Of a stretch of DNA of 64,000 nucleotides, positions 8,977-17,499 are shown piece after piece. Origin of the DNA: JAICJR01 sp963848495 (GTDB lineage Bacteria; Actinomycetota; Thermoleophilia; Solirubrobacterales; Thermoleophilaceae); assembly GCA_963848495.1 (NCBI GenBank), contig CAWKDV010000004.1:372001-436000 (forward strand), in the 5' to 3' direction. A program made the position numbers and the translations under genes. The stretch's first letter is position 1. Each line of letters starts with the position of its first letter. A model generated the notes under the pieces. The model had not been told where the DNA came from, ran no database searches, and was given only the letters and a program-made list of their open reading frames with translations.

Positions 8977-9345
8977 CTACGGCTCCAACAGGAAGACCTC
9001 CACCTGAACGTCCTCCGTGGGGTCGTTCGCGCTCATGAACGAGCGCACAGGCCGCTTCAGGACCTCCTCGACGGCCTGCCGCAGGGCGGGCTCGGTGGTG
9101 GCCTGCATTGCCAGCCGCGACTGCAAGACCTCCTTGGCGTGGCCCGCCGCCAGCAGCGTCTGCTCGCTGTGCGTGTAGCCGCCCTCGAGCACCACCACCA
9201 GCATGTCCTGGCTCAGGTGCGAGCGCGCCTTGGTCGGCCCCTTGCCGCGGTACTCCTTGTGGATCCGCACGACAGCATTGGACAGCTCCAGCAAGAGCTG
9301 ACCGCGGCTCTCCTCAAGGCGCGGCCCCGCTTCCGGTGTCTGCAT
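8977..9345 (-). CDS. MpsC/DUF2294 family protein
   Basis: About 122 residues from ATG at 9345. The frame stays open further upstream, but conservation begins at this Met, and the longer form would run into the facing gene. Family features are the opening helix EESRGQLLLELSNAVVRIHKEYRGKGPTKAR, then the D.LVVVLEGG.T..E..L...G block and a C-terminal strand DVQVEVFLLE. DUF2294 corresponds to MpsC, a soluble partner of a membrane-potential-generating system in firmicutes. No MpsA or MpsB homologue is next to it, so the role here is unknown. Confidence 0.8.
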   Translation of the reverse strand: MQTPEAGPRLEESRGQLLLELSNAVVRIHKEYRGKGPTKARSHLSQDMLVVVLEGGYTHSEQTLLAAGHAKEVLQSRLAMQATTEPALRQAVEEVLKRPVRSFMSANDPTEDVQVEVFLLEP

Positions 9346-9430
9346 CGGGATGATCGTATCGCCGTCATCGGAAGTGGTCACAGCGCCACCGGCGCACGCG
9401 CCTCGATCAGCGCCTACCCTGCGGGCGACG

Positions 9431-10846
9431 ATGCGTGGCAGGGGGATCGCGCTGCTCGTCACGGCGGCGGCGCTGGCGCTCGCGGGCACGGCGACCGCGG
9501 CGTTACCGGACGACTTCTACGGCGTGAACGCCGACAGGGTGCTGAACGACCAGCGGCCGTCGGCCTGGGACGACCAGTTGCAGGCGATCGCCGACACCGG
9601 CATCCGGGTGGTGCGCTCAGACGCCTTCTGGGCCGACGCCGAGCCGGGCCCGCCGCTCCTCGGCATAGTCCATCAGTGGAACTGGACCGGGCTCGACCAG
9701 CGGGCCGCGGCGCTCTCCCGGGCGGGCCTTCAGTGGCTGCCGGTGCTCGACTACGGCACCCCCTGGGCCGACTCCCGCCCGACGCCCGACGACCACTCTC
9801 CTCCCTCCCACGCCGCCGACTTCGCCGCCTACGCCCAGGCGTTCGCCAAGCGCTACGGGCCGGGCGGCGACTTCTGGGGCGCCCACCCCGAGCTCGCGCC
9901 GCTGCCGGTGACCACCTATGAGATCTGGAACGAGCCCAACCGCTCGGACTTCTGGGCGCCGAGGCCGGACCCCGGCGGCTACGCCGACCTCTACTCGGCC
10001 GCGCGCACGGCGATCCGGCAGGTCGATCCGGGAGCCCAGGTGATCGTCGGCGGCCTCGCCAACTCCGACCCGGTGGGTTTCATCCGCGGGCTCTACTCCG
10101 CGGGCATCGGCGACGTGGACGGCGTCGGGCTGCATCCGTACGCGCGCGACGTGCCGGGCGTGCTGGCCACGCTCGCCTCAGTGCGCGCCGCGCTGGCGCC
10201 GGGCACGCCGATCTACGTGACCGAGACCGGCTGGCCCACGCGCGGCATGGCCGAGGGCGCGGGCGGTCTGCCCGATGCCACGCGCGGAGGCGACCTGGCG
10301 CTGCTCGCGGACGCGCTGGCGCGTTCGGACTGCGGCGTACGGGACATGGTCGTGTACAGCTGGGTCACGGCGCAGTCCGACCCGAACGACGTCGGCGACT
10401 GGTTCGGCATCGCGGGCAAGAATGGCAGCGCCACCGCCTCGAGCCGCGCCTACTCGGCCGCGATCAGGCGCAACTCCACAGGAGCGGGCGGCGCGCCGCT
10501 GCGGATCTGCTCGGGGGCGCCGATCCGCGGCGCGGCGCCGCTCGACTTCGGGGCCGCGGCGCAGGTGGTGAAGAGCGGCCTGGCGCTCGGCCTGTCCGTG
10601 AAGCGCGTGCCGGGGCACGGCGCCTGCTTCCGCGCGCGCGTGACATATGAGGGACTGCCGGTGAACCGCGCCGCGGTGCGCTTCGCAGGCCTGCGGCCGC
10701 TGTCGCGCCGCAACCGGCGGCCGAAGGTGGGCCGCACCGCCGCCGACGGGACCAGCACGGAGTGCGGCCGCCGGCCGCGCGGCGGCATCCGTGCGGTGGC
10801 GAGCCTCGCGGGTATCGCCGCGTCCGCGCCGGCGGCGGCTCGTTAG
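9431..10846 (+). CDS. Secreted clan GH-A glycoside hydrolase
   Basis: A 471-residue protein starting at ATG 9431, which is followed at once by a Sec signal peptide (GIALLVTAAALALAGTATA, cleavage near residue 24). The (beta/alpha)8 domain (about 28-350) has the general acid in YEIWNEPN (near residue 167) and the nucleophile in IYVTETGWP (near residue 266), typical of clan GH-A (GH39/GH5-like). The C-terminal 100 residues form a small Ig-like domain with conserved cysteines. The substrate is not evident. Its stop shares TTAG (10843-10846) with the opposing gene. Confidence 0.82.
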   Translation: MRGRGIALLVTAAALALAGTATAALPDDFYGVNADRVLNDQRPSAWDDQLQAIADTGIRVVRSDAFWADAEPGPPLLGIVHQWNWTGLDQRAAALSRAGLQWLPVLDYGTPWADSRPTPDDHSPPSHAADFAAYAQAFAKRYGPGGDFWGAHPELAPLPVTTYEIWNEPNRSDFWAPRPDPGGYADLYSAARTAIRQVDPGAQVIVGGLANSDPVGFIRGLYSAGIGDVDGVGLHPYARDVPGVLATLASVRAALAPGTPIYVTETGWPTRGMAEGAGGLPDATRGGDLALLADALARSDCGVRDMVVYSWVTAQSDPNDVGDWFGIAGKNGSATASSRAYSAAIRRNSTGAGGAPLRICSGAPIRGAAPLDFGAAAQVVKSGLALGLSVKRVPGHGACFRARVTYEGLPVNRAAVRFAGLRPLSRRNRRPKVGRTAADGTSTECGRRPRGGIRAVASLAGIAASAPAAAR

Positions 10847-12522
10847 CGTCGTCTGATCTCGTAGATCACGACGCCGGGCGCCACGCTGCGCTCGAGGCCC
10901 AGTCCCTTCACCGGCCGCTCGGCGGCCTCCTGCGGATCGGGCGGGCGCGGCGGCTCCGAGCTCTGCGGGAGCTGCAGCGGGCCGGGGCCGGTGTGCAGCA
11001 CAACGGTCCTGATGCCGAGCCTGCGCAGCAGGTGGACCGACGTGCGATCGGGGAAGTTCTGCATCGCCCCCCGAATCCGCTTCACCGACGGCAGGCTGAA
11101 CGTGCTCACCCCGTTCACGATCTTGGGGAAGTCGTCCACCGACCAGAACTGGAACAGCCGCTCGTAGGGCCCGATCGGCAGTTGGATCTGAGGCGATGGC
11201 AGTCCCACGATCGCGGCGGGGGCGCGCGGCACGCGCGGCTGGTCGAGCGTGAAGGCGCCCTCGGCCAGCACGATCACGGGCAGCAGAAGCGCAACCGCAA
11301 CGGACAGCCGCCGCTCGCGCAGCGATGACACGAGCCGCTGGGCGCCCGCGCCCGCGAGCAACGCGAGGCCGAGCGAGGCAAGGGTGAACAGCCTGCCGGG
11401 CGTGCGCACGCCCCCCCAGCCGGGCGCGAAGTCGTACAGCAGCCGGTAGCCGAGGCGCCCGTTGGCCACCCCGAACCCGAGCGCGAGCCACGCGCACACG
11501 AGCACGCCGATCCCCAGGCCGATCCGCAGGCGGCGCGAGTAGACGGCGGCGCCGAGGCCGGTCAGCGCCAGCAGGACGATGGCGGCGCCCGGGAACAGCG
11601 AGGTCTCCTTGGGCTCGGCCAGGCTGTTGCGGACGCCCGCCGTGGCGGAGTGCCAGACGCGGTTCTCGGATGGGGCCGACAGGAAGGCCTTCGGCGGCGA
11701 GGAGTAGCGCTGCACCTGCGCCTCGCTCCGCCGCGCGCTCGGGTGGTCGCGCGCCACCTCCAGGTAGGGGCGCGACTGGAACGCCCCCACGGCCGCGAAC
11801 AGGCCGATGCCGGCGACGCTCGCCACCATCACGGCGCGCGGAGGCACCCGCCGCCCGGCGCGCCACCAGCCCACCGCCACGATCAGCGCGAGCGCCCCCA
11901 GCAGGTACCCGAGCTGGAGCCCGAGCGTGAAGCCGAGGCTGAGCTGCCAGGCGGCCACCGACCAGCCGGCCAGCACGAGTCCCGGGCGCGCCTGGCGGTA
12001 GCTCCGCAGGAGCAGGAACAGCGCCAGCGGGATCCCGCCGCTCGAGATCACGTGCAGGTGCGCGTTCATCGTCGAGCGGAAGGGCGCGAACGCGAACGCG
12101 ACGCCCGCGACCGCCGCTGCCGCCGGGCGCAGGCCGAGCTCCCGCCCCAGCAGATAGGCGCCGACCAGCGGCAGCGCGTAGGCGAACAGGAAGAGAAGGT
12201 TGTAGCGGACGAGCGCGGCGGTCTCGCCGTGACCGATCAGGCCGGCGGGCGCGTAGCCGAGCAGCGAGTCGGAGAACGCGAGGCTGTTGCCGAGTGGCCA
12301 GAACGCGTTCGACTGCCAGATGTGGAGCGGGTGGTGTTTCAGGGCATGGCCGGTCCAGGCCACCTGCCAGGCGGTGCGGATCGGATCGGCGAGGTTCTGC
12401 GCGACGTGGTGGCCCGGGTGCAGGACCAGCGGCCAGGTCACGGCGATCGCCAGCGCGCAGGCCGCGAGCACGACGGGCAACAACTCGCGGCGAAGACCGC
12501 CTTCGGGTCGTGCTGCGCTCAC
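10843..12522 (-). CDS. Polytopic membrane protein, GT-C glycosyltransferase-like
   Basis: A 559-residue protein from GTG at 12522. A first membrane helix is followed by an extracytoplasmic loop with NLADPIRTAWQVAWTGHAL, then about 10 more helices up to residue 410, and a C-terminal soluble domain of about 140 residues. The layout (short loop rich in Asp/His/Trp after TM1, many helices, outer globular tail) resembles lipid-phosphate-sugar-dependent GT-C enzymes and YfhO-like proteins. No specific family motif is certain. Neighbours are unrelated. Confidence 0.6.
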   Translation of the reverse strand: MSAARPEGGLRRELLPVVLAACALAIAVTWPLVLHPGHHVAQNLADPIRTAWQVAWTGHALKHHPLHIWQSNAFWPLGNSLAFSDSLLGYAPAGLIGHGETAALVRYNLLFLFAYALPLVGAYLLGRELGLRPAAAAVAGVAFAFAPFRSTMNAHLHVISSGGIPLALFLLLRSYRQARPGLVLAGWSVAAWQLSLGFTLGLQLGYLLGALALIVAVGWWRAGRRVPPRAVMVASVAGIGLFAAVGAFQSRPYLEVARDHPSARRSEAQVQRYSSPPKAFLSAPSENRVWHSATAGVRNSLAEPKETSLFPGAAIVLLALTGLGAAVYSRRLRIGLGIGVLVCAWLALGFGVANGRLGYRLLYDFAPGWGGVRTPGRLFTLASLGLALLAGAGAQRLVSSLRERRLSVAVALLLPVIVLAEGAFTLDQPRVPRAPAAIVGLPSPQIQLPIGPYERLFQFWSVDDFPKIVNGVSTFSLPSVKRIRGAMQNFPDRTSVHLLRRLGIRTVVLHTGPGPLQLPQSSEPPRPPDPQEAAERPVKGLGLERSVAPGVVIYEIRRR

Positions 12523-12554
12523 GTGCGCGCGGCACTGTATACGGTCCGCACCTG

Positions 12555-12908
12555 ATGCTCCGCGCTCTGGCGGCGGTTACGGTCGCGTCGCTCGTCCTGG
12601 CCGGCACGGCGGCGGCCCAGCCCAGGACCGATCTGGGCGGCCGCTGCGTTCAGCTCCAGACGACCGACGGCCGCCTTGCCGGCGGCGATCACCAATACCT
12701 CAAGGCCACCGGCCTCGGCACCTACATGCTCTACGACCAGGGAGGACAGCTGCTCACGGCTGCGGGCAACACGGTGAGCCGCGCCGCCAATGCCGTGCCG
12801 GGCTCCGAGGTGCTGGCGGCCGCCGGCCGCTCGCGCCGCTGTTCAGGTCGGCCGCGACCTACCTGCAGATGTGGCAGCGCGCGTACGCGCGCTAGTGGCC
12901 ACTACTAG
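12555..12908 (+). CDS. Short secreted protein, possibly a truncated remnant
   Basis: 117 residues from ATG at 12555. A clear signal peptide (LRALAAVTVASLVLAGTAAA) precedes DLGGRCVQLQTTDGR and LKATGLGTYMLYDQGGQLL, which resemble the N-terminus of larger secreted actinobacterial proteins. After about residue 95 the frame becomes Arg/Cys/Pro-rich and unlike a folded protein. The overlapping frame ending at 12895 reads PLFRSAATYLQMWQRAYAR, so a frameshift near 12,830 is possible. The stop shares CTAG with the opposing gene, like other gene ends here. It could be a decayed gene or a genuine small secreted protein. Confidence 0.4.
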   Translation: MLRALAAVTVASLVLAGTAAAQPRTDLGGRCVQLQTTDGRLAGGDHQYLKATGLGTYMLYDQGGQLLTAAGNTVSRAANAVPGSEVLAAAGRSRRCSGRPRPTCRCGSARTRASGHY

Positions 12909-13096
12909 CTGGTCTTGCGCTCGAGATCGGCGACCTCTTCGGCCTTGGCGTCGGCCTTCTCATGGGCCTCAGCCAGCTCGTCCTTCGCCTCGCCCTTGCG
13001 CTCTTCCTGACGGCCCTCGCGGCGCAGCGACGCGTCGTCGGCGATGTCCCCTGCCGCCTTCTTGGCCCGGCCTGTGATCTTGTCGAGTAGGCCCAT
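12905..13096 (-). CDS. CsbD/microaggregate-binding-like small stress protein
   Basis: 63 residues from ATG at 13096, chosen because AAGGAG lies 10 bases upstream. The sequence GLLDKITGRAKKAAGDIADD followed by repeated Lys/Glu/Ala helix turns fits the small, highly charged CsbD-like group of stress proteins. There is no signal peptide or membrane helix. The function is inferred only from composition and the opening motif. Confidence 0.6.
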   Translation of the reverse strand: MGLLDKITGRAKKAAGDIADDASLRREGRQEERKGEAKDELAEAHEKADAKAEEVADLERKTS

Positions 13097-13163
13097 CGTC
13101 TGATGACTCCTTCGCTCTGGTCCCCCGGAACTACCCAAGCTTCGGGGGCGTAAACGGACGGCC

Positions 13164-13835
13164 CTAGCCCGGCGGGGTCGCCAGGCCCTTGCGGTAGGCG
13201 TAGGTCACGGCCTGCACGCGGTCGCGCACGCCGGCCTTGGCGAAGAGGTGGTTGATGTGGGACTTGACGGTGGTCGGGCTCACCACCAGCCGCTCCGCGA
13301 TCTCCGCGTTGGTCATTCCCTCCGCGATTAGGCCGAGGATCTCGGCCTCCCGCGGGGTCAGGCCGTCCGGCAGCTCGGGCTCGTCGCGCTCAGGCTCGGC
13401 CTGGGCCTCGCTCGCCAGGGCTCCAACCACGTGGCGCTGCACCGCGGGATCGAGGATCGCCTCGCCGGCGGCCACCGCAAAGATCGCCGAGCGGATGTCC
13501 TCGGCGCCCGCGTCCTTCGTGAGGTAGCCGCGCGCGCCGGCGCGCAGGGCGCCGAGCACGCTCTCGTCGTCCGCGAAGGTGGTGAGCGCGATCACGCGCG
13601 CGTCCGGGTCGCGCTCGCGCAGGCGGCGCGTGGCCTCGATGCCGTCGAGGCGCGGCATGCGCAGGTCCATCAGCACGACGTCGGGACTGAGCTTCGCCGC
13701 GAGCTCGAGCGCCTCCTCGCCGTTCGACGCGGTGCCGGACAGCTCGATGCCCTCGAGCAGGCCGAGCATCGTGGCGAGGCTCTCGCGCACCAGCCGCTGG
13801 TCGTCGGCGAGCAGGACTCGGACGGTCTGGGTCAT
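13164..13835 (-). CDS. NarL/LuxR-type response regulator
   Basis: 223 residues. The receiver domain (6-120) has the acidic pair near residue 11 (LLADDQRLVR), the phosphoacceptor Asp in VVLMDLRMPRLDG and the Lys in YLTKDAGAED. The C-terminal LuxR helix-turn-helix (about 155-215) reads LTPREAEILGLIAEGMTNAEIAERL..SPTTVKSHI. It overlaps the upstream kinase gene by 4 bp, a standard translational coupling. The palindromes at 15,044-15,088 between the kinase and the ABC transporter are its likely targets. Confidence 0.92.
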   Translation of the reverse strand: MTQTVRVLLADDQRLVRESLATMLGLLEGIELSGTASNGEEALELAAKLSPDVVLMDLRMPRLDGIEATRRLRERDPDARVIALTTFADDESVLGALRAGARGYLTKDAGAEDIRSAIFAVAAGEAILDPAVQRHVVGALASEAQAEPERDEPELPDGLTPREAEILGLIAEGMTNAEIAERLVVSPTTVKSHINHLFAKAGVRDRVQAVTYAYRKGLATPPG

Positions 13836-15004
13836 GCCGGCAACCAGAGCTCCACGCGGAAGCCGTCGCGGGTGGGCTCCGCCGCCAGCCGCCCGCCCAG
13901 CAGCTCCGCGCGCTCGCGCATGCCGGTGAGCCCGTAGCCGCCGCCGGGTGACCCGTTCGGCACGGCCGCCGGCAGCGCGCCGTGGTCGCTGACCGTGAGC
14001 ACGGTGGCGTCGTTGCGGTAGTCGAGCAGCAGCTCGACCCGCTCGGGCGCCGCGTGGCGCAGCACGTTCGTGAACGCCTCCTGGGCGGTGCGGTAGAGGG
14101 CGAGCCGCGCCTCCGGCTCGAGCGGGCGCGGGTCGCCGCGCACCTCGACCGTGGCCACGACGCCGCTCTGCTCCTCGAAGGTGTGGGCGAGCGCGTCGAG
14201 CCGCTCGGGACCGGGCAGCTCGTCGCCGCGCAGGGCGCCGATCGCACGCCGCGCCTCCTCGAGACCGCCGGCGGCCAGGTGGTGGGCGCGGTCGATCGCG
14301 CGCGTCACCTCCGGGTCGGTGTCGCGCTGGCCGGCCAGCAGGCGGGTGGTCTCGAGCTGCAGCGCGAGCGCCGACAGCGAGTGGGCCAGCACGTCATGCA
14401 TCTCGCGCGCCACCCGGCCGCGCTCGGCGGCGGCCGCCGCCTCGGCCTCGGCAGCGTGCGAGCGCTCGAGCTCCACGTTCTGGTCGCGCAGCCTGCGCAT
14501 GACGCGGATCAGCAGGAACCACGGCACGACCGCCACCAGCACCGAGACGGAGGATCCCCACTCGCCGCGTAGCGCACCGATCGTGGCGAGCACGGCGAGG
14601 GTGACCGCCATCACCGCCACCGCCCGCCTTCGCTCGAGCCGCATCGCGGCGACCACGCCGATGAAGTAGGGGCTCGCCTGCCAGAGGCCCTTCGGCTGGA
14701 AGGCCGCGAGGATCGCGGAGCTGACGAGCACCAGCAGCAGGCCGGTGAGCCGCCTGTCCTCGGACAGCTCCGCCCGCGGGTTGGTGACCACCAGCCCGAC
14801 GATGAAGCCGACGAACCCGAGCGTCACGGCAAGACCGCTGCCGTGGTAGGACGGGTGCGGCTTCGTGCTGGCCGTGGCGAAGACGAACAGCGCCAGGTAT
14901 GCGAAGCCGAGGATGCGGAGGAACCTCGCCTCCACGGGGGCCCTCCCGCCGAAGCCCTCCAGCATGCCGCGGCCCCTCCACCAGTCGGCAACTATCCGGA
15001 ACAT
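13832..15004 (-). CDS. Sensor histidine kinase (HisKA_3 family)
   Basis: 390 residues from ATG at 15004. The N-terminal region has about six membrane helices. The dimerisation domain reads RGRVAREMHDVLAHSLSALALQLE with the phosphoacceptor His, and a HATPase_c domain follows with the G-box GGGYGLTGMRERAELLGGRL. An upstream GTG at 15076 would keep the frame but lies inside the 18-bp palindrome, so 15004 is preferred. Together with the response regulator and the divergent ABC-2 exporter it forms a likely sense-and-export module. The input signal is unknown. Confidence 0.88.
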   Translation of the reverse strand: MFRIVADWWRGRGMLEGFGGRAPVEARFLRILGFAYLALFVFATASTKPHPSYHGSGLAVTLGFVGFIVGLVVTNPRAELSEDRRLTGLLLVLVSSAILAAFQPKGLWQASPYFIGVVAAMRLERRRAVAVMAVTLAVLATIGALRGEWGSSVSVLVAVVPWFLLIRVMRRLRDQNVELERSHAAEAEAAAAAERGRVAREMHDVLAHSLSALALQLETTRLLAGQRDTDPEVTRAIDRAHHLAAGGLEEARRAIGALRGDELPGPERLDALAHTFEEQSGVVATVEVRGDPRPLEPEARLALYRTAQEAFTNVLRHAAPERVELLLDYRNDATVLTVSDHGALPAAVPNGSPGGGYGLTGMRERAELLGGRLAAEPTRDGFRVELWLPA

Positions 15005-15043
15005 GCCCGAAAGATAGGTCGCCTCGCCCGCGAGGTCATCGGC

Positions 15044-15088
15044 CCGCGGGTGGAGCTTCCCGGCGGCCGCCTCCACCCGCGGGTGGAG
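15044..15088. promoter_or_regulatory. Palindromic operator between two-component and ABC operons
   Basis: A perfect 18-bp palindrome, CTCCACCCGCGGGTGGAG, spans 15071-15088. Its right half (CCGCGGGTGGAG) is repeated at 15044-15055. The sites lie in the 142-bp divergent gap between the kinase and ABC-transporter starts. Binding by the adjacent LuxR-type regulator is inferred from position. Confidence 0.5.
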
Positions 15089-15146
15089 CGCGAAGTTCGG
15101 CCCCTGAGCCGATGAAACGGCGCCCGGCCGGACCTACCTTGACGGC

Positions 15147-16121
15147 ATGCTCATCAACACGCCATACAGCGCCGCGCCGCCGCTGATCGAGTCTCCCGAG
15201 GCGGGCGAGGTCGTGATCTCGGCGCGCGGCCTCGAACAGCGGTACGGCGACAACCACGCGGTGCGGGGGATCGATCTCGAGGTCCACCGCGGCGAGGTGT
15301 TCGCCTTCCTCGGTCCCAACGGGGCCGGCAAGACCACGACCGTCGAGATACTCGAGGGCTTCAGGGAGCCGAGCGCCGGCAGCGTGAGCGTGCTCGGCAC
15401 GGAGCCGGCGCGCGCGCCGCAGTCGTGGCGCGAGCGGATCGGGATCGTGCTGCAGGAGTCCTCGGCCGATCCCGGGCTGACCGTCCGCGAGTGCCTCGAG
15501 CTCTACGCGGGCTACTACCGGGCCCCGCGGCCGGTGGACGAGACGCTTGCGCTCGTGGACCTGGCCGACCGCGCCGGACAGCGCGCGACCTCGCTGTCGG
15601 GCGGCCAGCGCCGCCGGCTCGACGTCGCGCTCGCGCTGATCGGAGATCCCGAGCTCATCTTCCTCGACGAGCCCACCACCGGCTTCGACCCCTCAGCGCG
15701 GCGCGCCGCCTGGCAGGTCATCGACGGCCTGCGCGCGCTCGGCAAGACCGTCTTCCTCACCACGCACTACATGGAGGAGGCCGAGCGGCTGGCCGACCGC
15801 ATCGCCATCATCGCCGGCGGCCGGATCGTGGCCGAGGGCGACCCGCGCACGCTCGGCAACCGCCACCTGTCCGCCGCGACGATCAGCTTCGCGCTTCCCG
15901 CGGACACGCTCGCCGACGAGCTGCCGGACACGCTGCTCGGGCGGGCCGAGGAGCTCGCGAGCGGCCACATGGTCCTGCATAGCGGCCGCGTGGCGGCCGA
16001 CCTGCACGCCCTGTCCGGCTGGGCGCTGGCGCGCGGCGTCGAGCTCGAGGAGCTCGAGGTCAAGCGGCCGACGCTCGAGGACGTCTACCTGCAACTCACC
16101 GCCAACCCCGAAGGGAGCTGA
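15147..16121 (+). CDS. ABC transporter ATP-binding protein (drug/lipid exporter type)
   Basis: 324 residues. Walker A GPNGAGKTTT, Q-loop VLQESS, signature LSGGQRRR, Walker B LIFLDEPTTGFD and switch His in TTHYMEEAE are all present. The C-terminal 80 residues form the extra domain common in DrrA/CcmA-like exporter ATPases. It pairs with the ABC-2 permease beginning 5 bp downstream. Divergence from a two-component system suggests induction by a cell-envelope or toxic signal. Confidence 0.92.
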   Translation: MLINTPYSAAPPLIESPEAGEVVISARGLEQRYGDNHAVRGIDLEVHRGEVFAFLGPNGAGKTTTVEILEGFREPSAGSVSVLGTEPARAPQSWRERIGIVLQESSADPGLTVRECLELYAGYYRAPRPVDETLALVDLADRAGQRATSLSGGQRRRLDVALALIGDPELIFLDEPTTGFDPSARRAAWQVIDGLRALGKTVFLTTHYMEEAERLADRIAIIAGGRIVAEGDPRTLGNRHLSAATISFALPADTLADELPDTLLGRAEELASGHMVLHSGRVAADLHALSGWALARGVELEELEVKRPTLEDVYLQLTANPEGS

Positions 16122-16125
16122 CCCG

Positions 16126-17007
16126 ATGCTGCGCATCCTGATCCGACTGCTGAAGGGCGCCCGCCGCCGCTACCAGGCGAAGGGCACTGCGGAGGTGGCT
16201 GACTCGGACGAGTCGGCCGCCTCGCGTGGGACGCTGGCGCTGCTCGCGCACCAGGTCCGCTACGACCTGCTGGCGAGCTTCCGCGACCCGCGCGCACGCT
16301 TCTTCACGATGATCTTCCCGATCGTGCTGCTCGTGATCTTCGCCGGCGTGTTCGGCAGCGGCACGACCACCGTCGACGGCGTGAAGGTCGACACCGCCCG
16401 CTTCTTCGTGCCGGGCATCGTGACGATGTCGATCATCACGGCCGCCTACGCGGGCCTGATGATCCGGACCGCCAACGCGCGGGAGTACGGCCTGCTCAAG
16501 CGCCGCCGCGCGACCCCCGTGCCGGCGGCGATGCTGCTGGGCGGCCAGGTGGCCGCCACGCTCGTCACCACCGTGGCGATGTCCGCGCTGCTGCTCGTGA
16601 TCGCGCGCCTTGGCTACGGAGTCAGCCTCTCGGCGGGCGCCCTGGCGGCCACCGGCTGCACGGTCGTGGTCGGCACGCTCGCGTTCGCGTGCCTCGGCTA
16701 CGCGGTGGCGGGAGCGGTGGGCAACGCCGACGCGGCCCAGCCCATCGCCCAGGCCACGATGATGCCGCTCTACTTCATCTCCGGCGTCTGGATCCCCACC
16801 GACCAGCTGCCGCACGCGCTGCAGAAGATCGCCTCGCTGTTCCCGATCGAGCACCTGGCGGCGGCGGCGCACCTCGCCTCGGTCCGGACCTCGTTCTCGG
16901 CGGCCGTCTCGCTGAAGGACCTGGCCGTGCTGGGCGCCTGGGCGCTGGCCGCAGCGTTGTTCGCCGCGCGCCGCTTCAGCTGGCTGCCCGCGACGGCGAC
17001 GGCGTGA
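16126..17007 (+). CDS. ABC-2 type transporter permease
   Basis: 293 residues. A basic cytoplasmic N-terminus of about 45 residues leads to RYDLLASFRDPRARFFTMIFPIVLLVIF, then about six membrane helices in the ABC2_membrane arrangement. A conserved segment after TM4 reads AQATMMPLYFISGVWIP, the usual ABC-2 signature. It follows the ATPase gene with a 4-bp gap, so they form one operon and one exporter. The substrate cannot be told from sequence. Confidence 0.88.
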   Translation: MLRILIRLLKGARRRYQAKGTAEVADSDESAASRGTLALLAHQVRYDLLASFRDPRARFFTMIFPIVLLVIFAGVFGSGTTTVDGVKVDTARFFVPGIVTMSIITAAYAGLMIRTANAREYGLLKRRRATPVPAAMLLGGQVAATLVTTVAMSALLLVIARLGYGVSLSAGALAATGCTVVVGTLAFACLGYAVAGAVGNADAAQPIAQATMMPLYFISGVWIPTDQLPHALQKIASLFPIEHLAAAAHLASVRTSFSAAVSLKDLAVLGAWALAAALFAARRFSWLPATATA

Positions 17008-17015
17008 GCGACTGC

Positions 17016-17432
17016 CTACGCCGCGTCCGCCGCGATCCGGCTCACGAGCTCCTCGTGGAACTCGAAGCCGGCCTCGATCGCCCGGCGCAGCGGGCAGGCG
17101 GCGGCCACGCGCTGGATCCGCTCCCGCTGCTCGGGCGCGAGGCCGGGCGGGAGTGTGATCGTCACATCGAAGCGGCGCGGTGTGGACTGGTTGTCGTAGA
17201 CAACGTCGACCTCGATGTCGCTGATCTGCCAGCCCTTGGCGCGGGCGTAGGTTCGGATCGTGGTGGCCACGCAGCCGGCCAGCGCCGCCGGGAAGAGCTC
17301 GTGCGGGGCGGGGCCGGCGTCCGTGCCCCCGAGGCGCTCGGGCTCGTCGGTGACGAGCTCGTGCCGGCCGTCGACCAGGATCTGCTGGCGCAGGGTGTCG
17401 CCGGAGGAATGGGCGGTCGCACGGAGGCTCAT
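17016..17432 (-). CDS. OsmC/Ohr family peroxiredoxin-like protein
   Basis: 138 residues. The OsmC fold shows H-E-L-F-P-A-A-L-A-G-C near residues 44-54, with the first redox Cys, and AACPLRRAIE near residue 113, with the second. These two Cys catalyse thiol-dependent reduction of organic hydroperoxides. It ends 8 bp from the convergent permease gene and precedes a MarR gene on the same strand. Peroxide-responsive regulation is possible but no operator is recognised. Confidence 0.85.
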   Translation of the reverse strand: MSLRATAHSSGDTLRQQILVDGRHELVTDEPERLGGTDAGPAPHELFPAALAGCVATTIRTYARAKGWQISDIEVDVVYDNQSTPRRFDVTITLPPGLAPEQRERIQRVAAACPLRRAIEAGFEFHEELVSRIAADAA

Positions 17433-17499
17433 ACGGGAAGCGTCGCCCTTGGGCGCCTCCGCGCCAACCGCGATAACTACGCGGAAGCGGCCGTAATGA

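Noticed and set aside
15004..15076. Longer start of the histidine kinase at GTG 15076
   Set aside because: It lies inside the perfect palindrome that looks like an operator, and the added residues have no membrane or family character.
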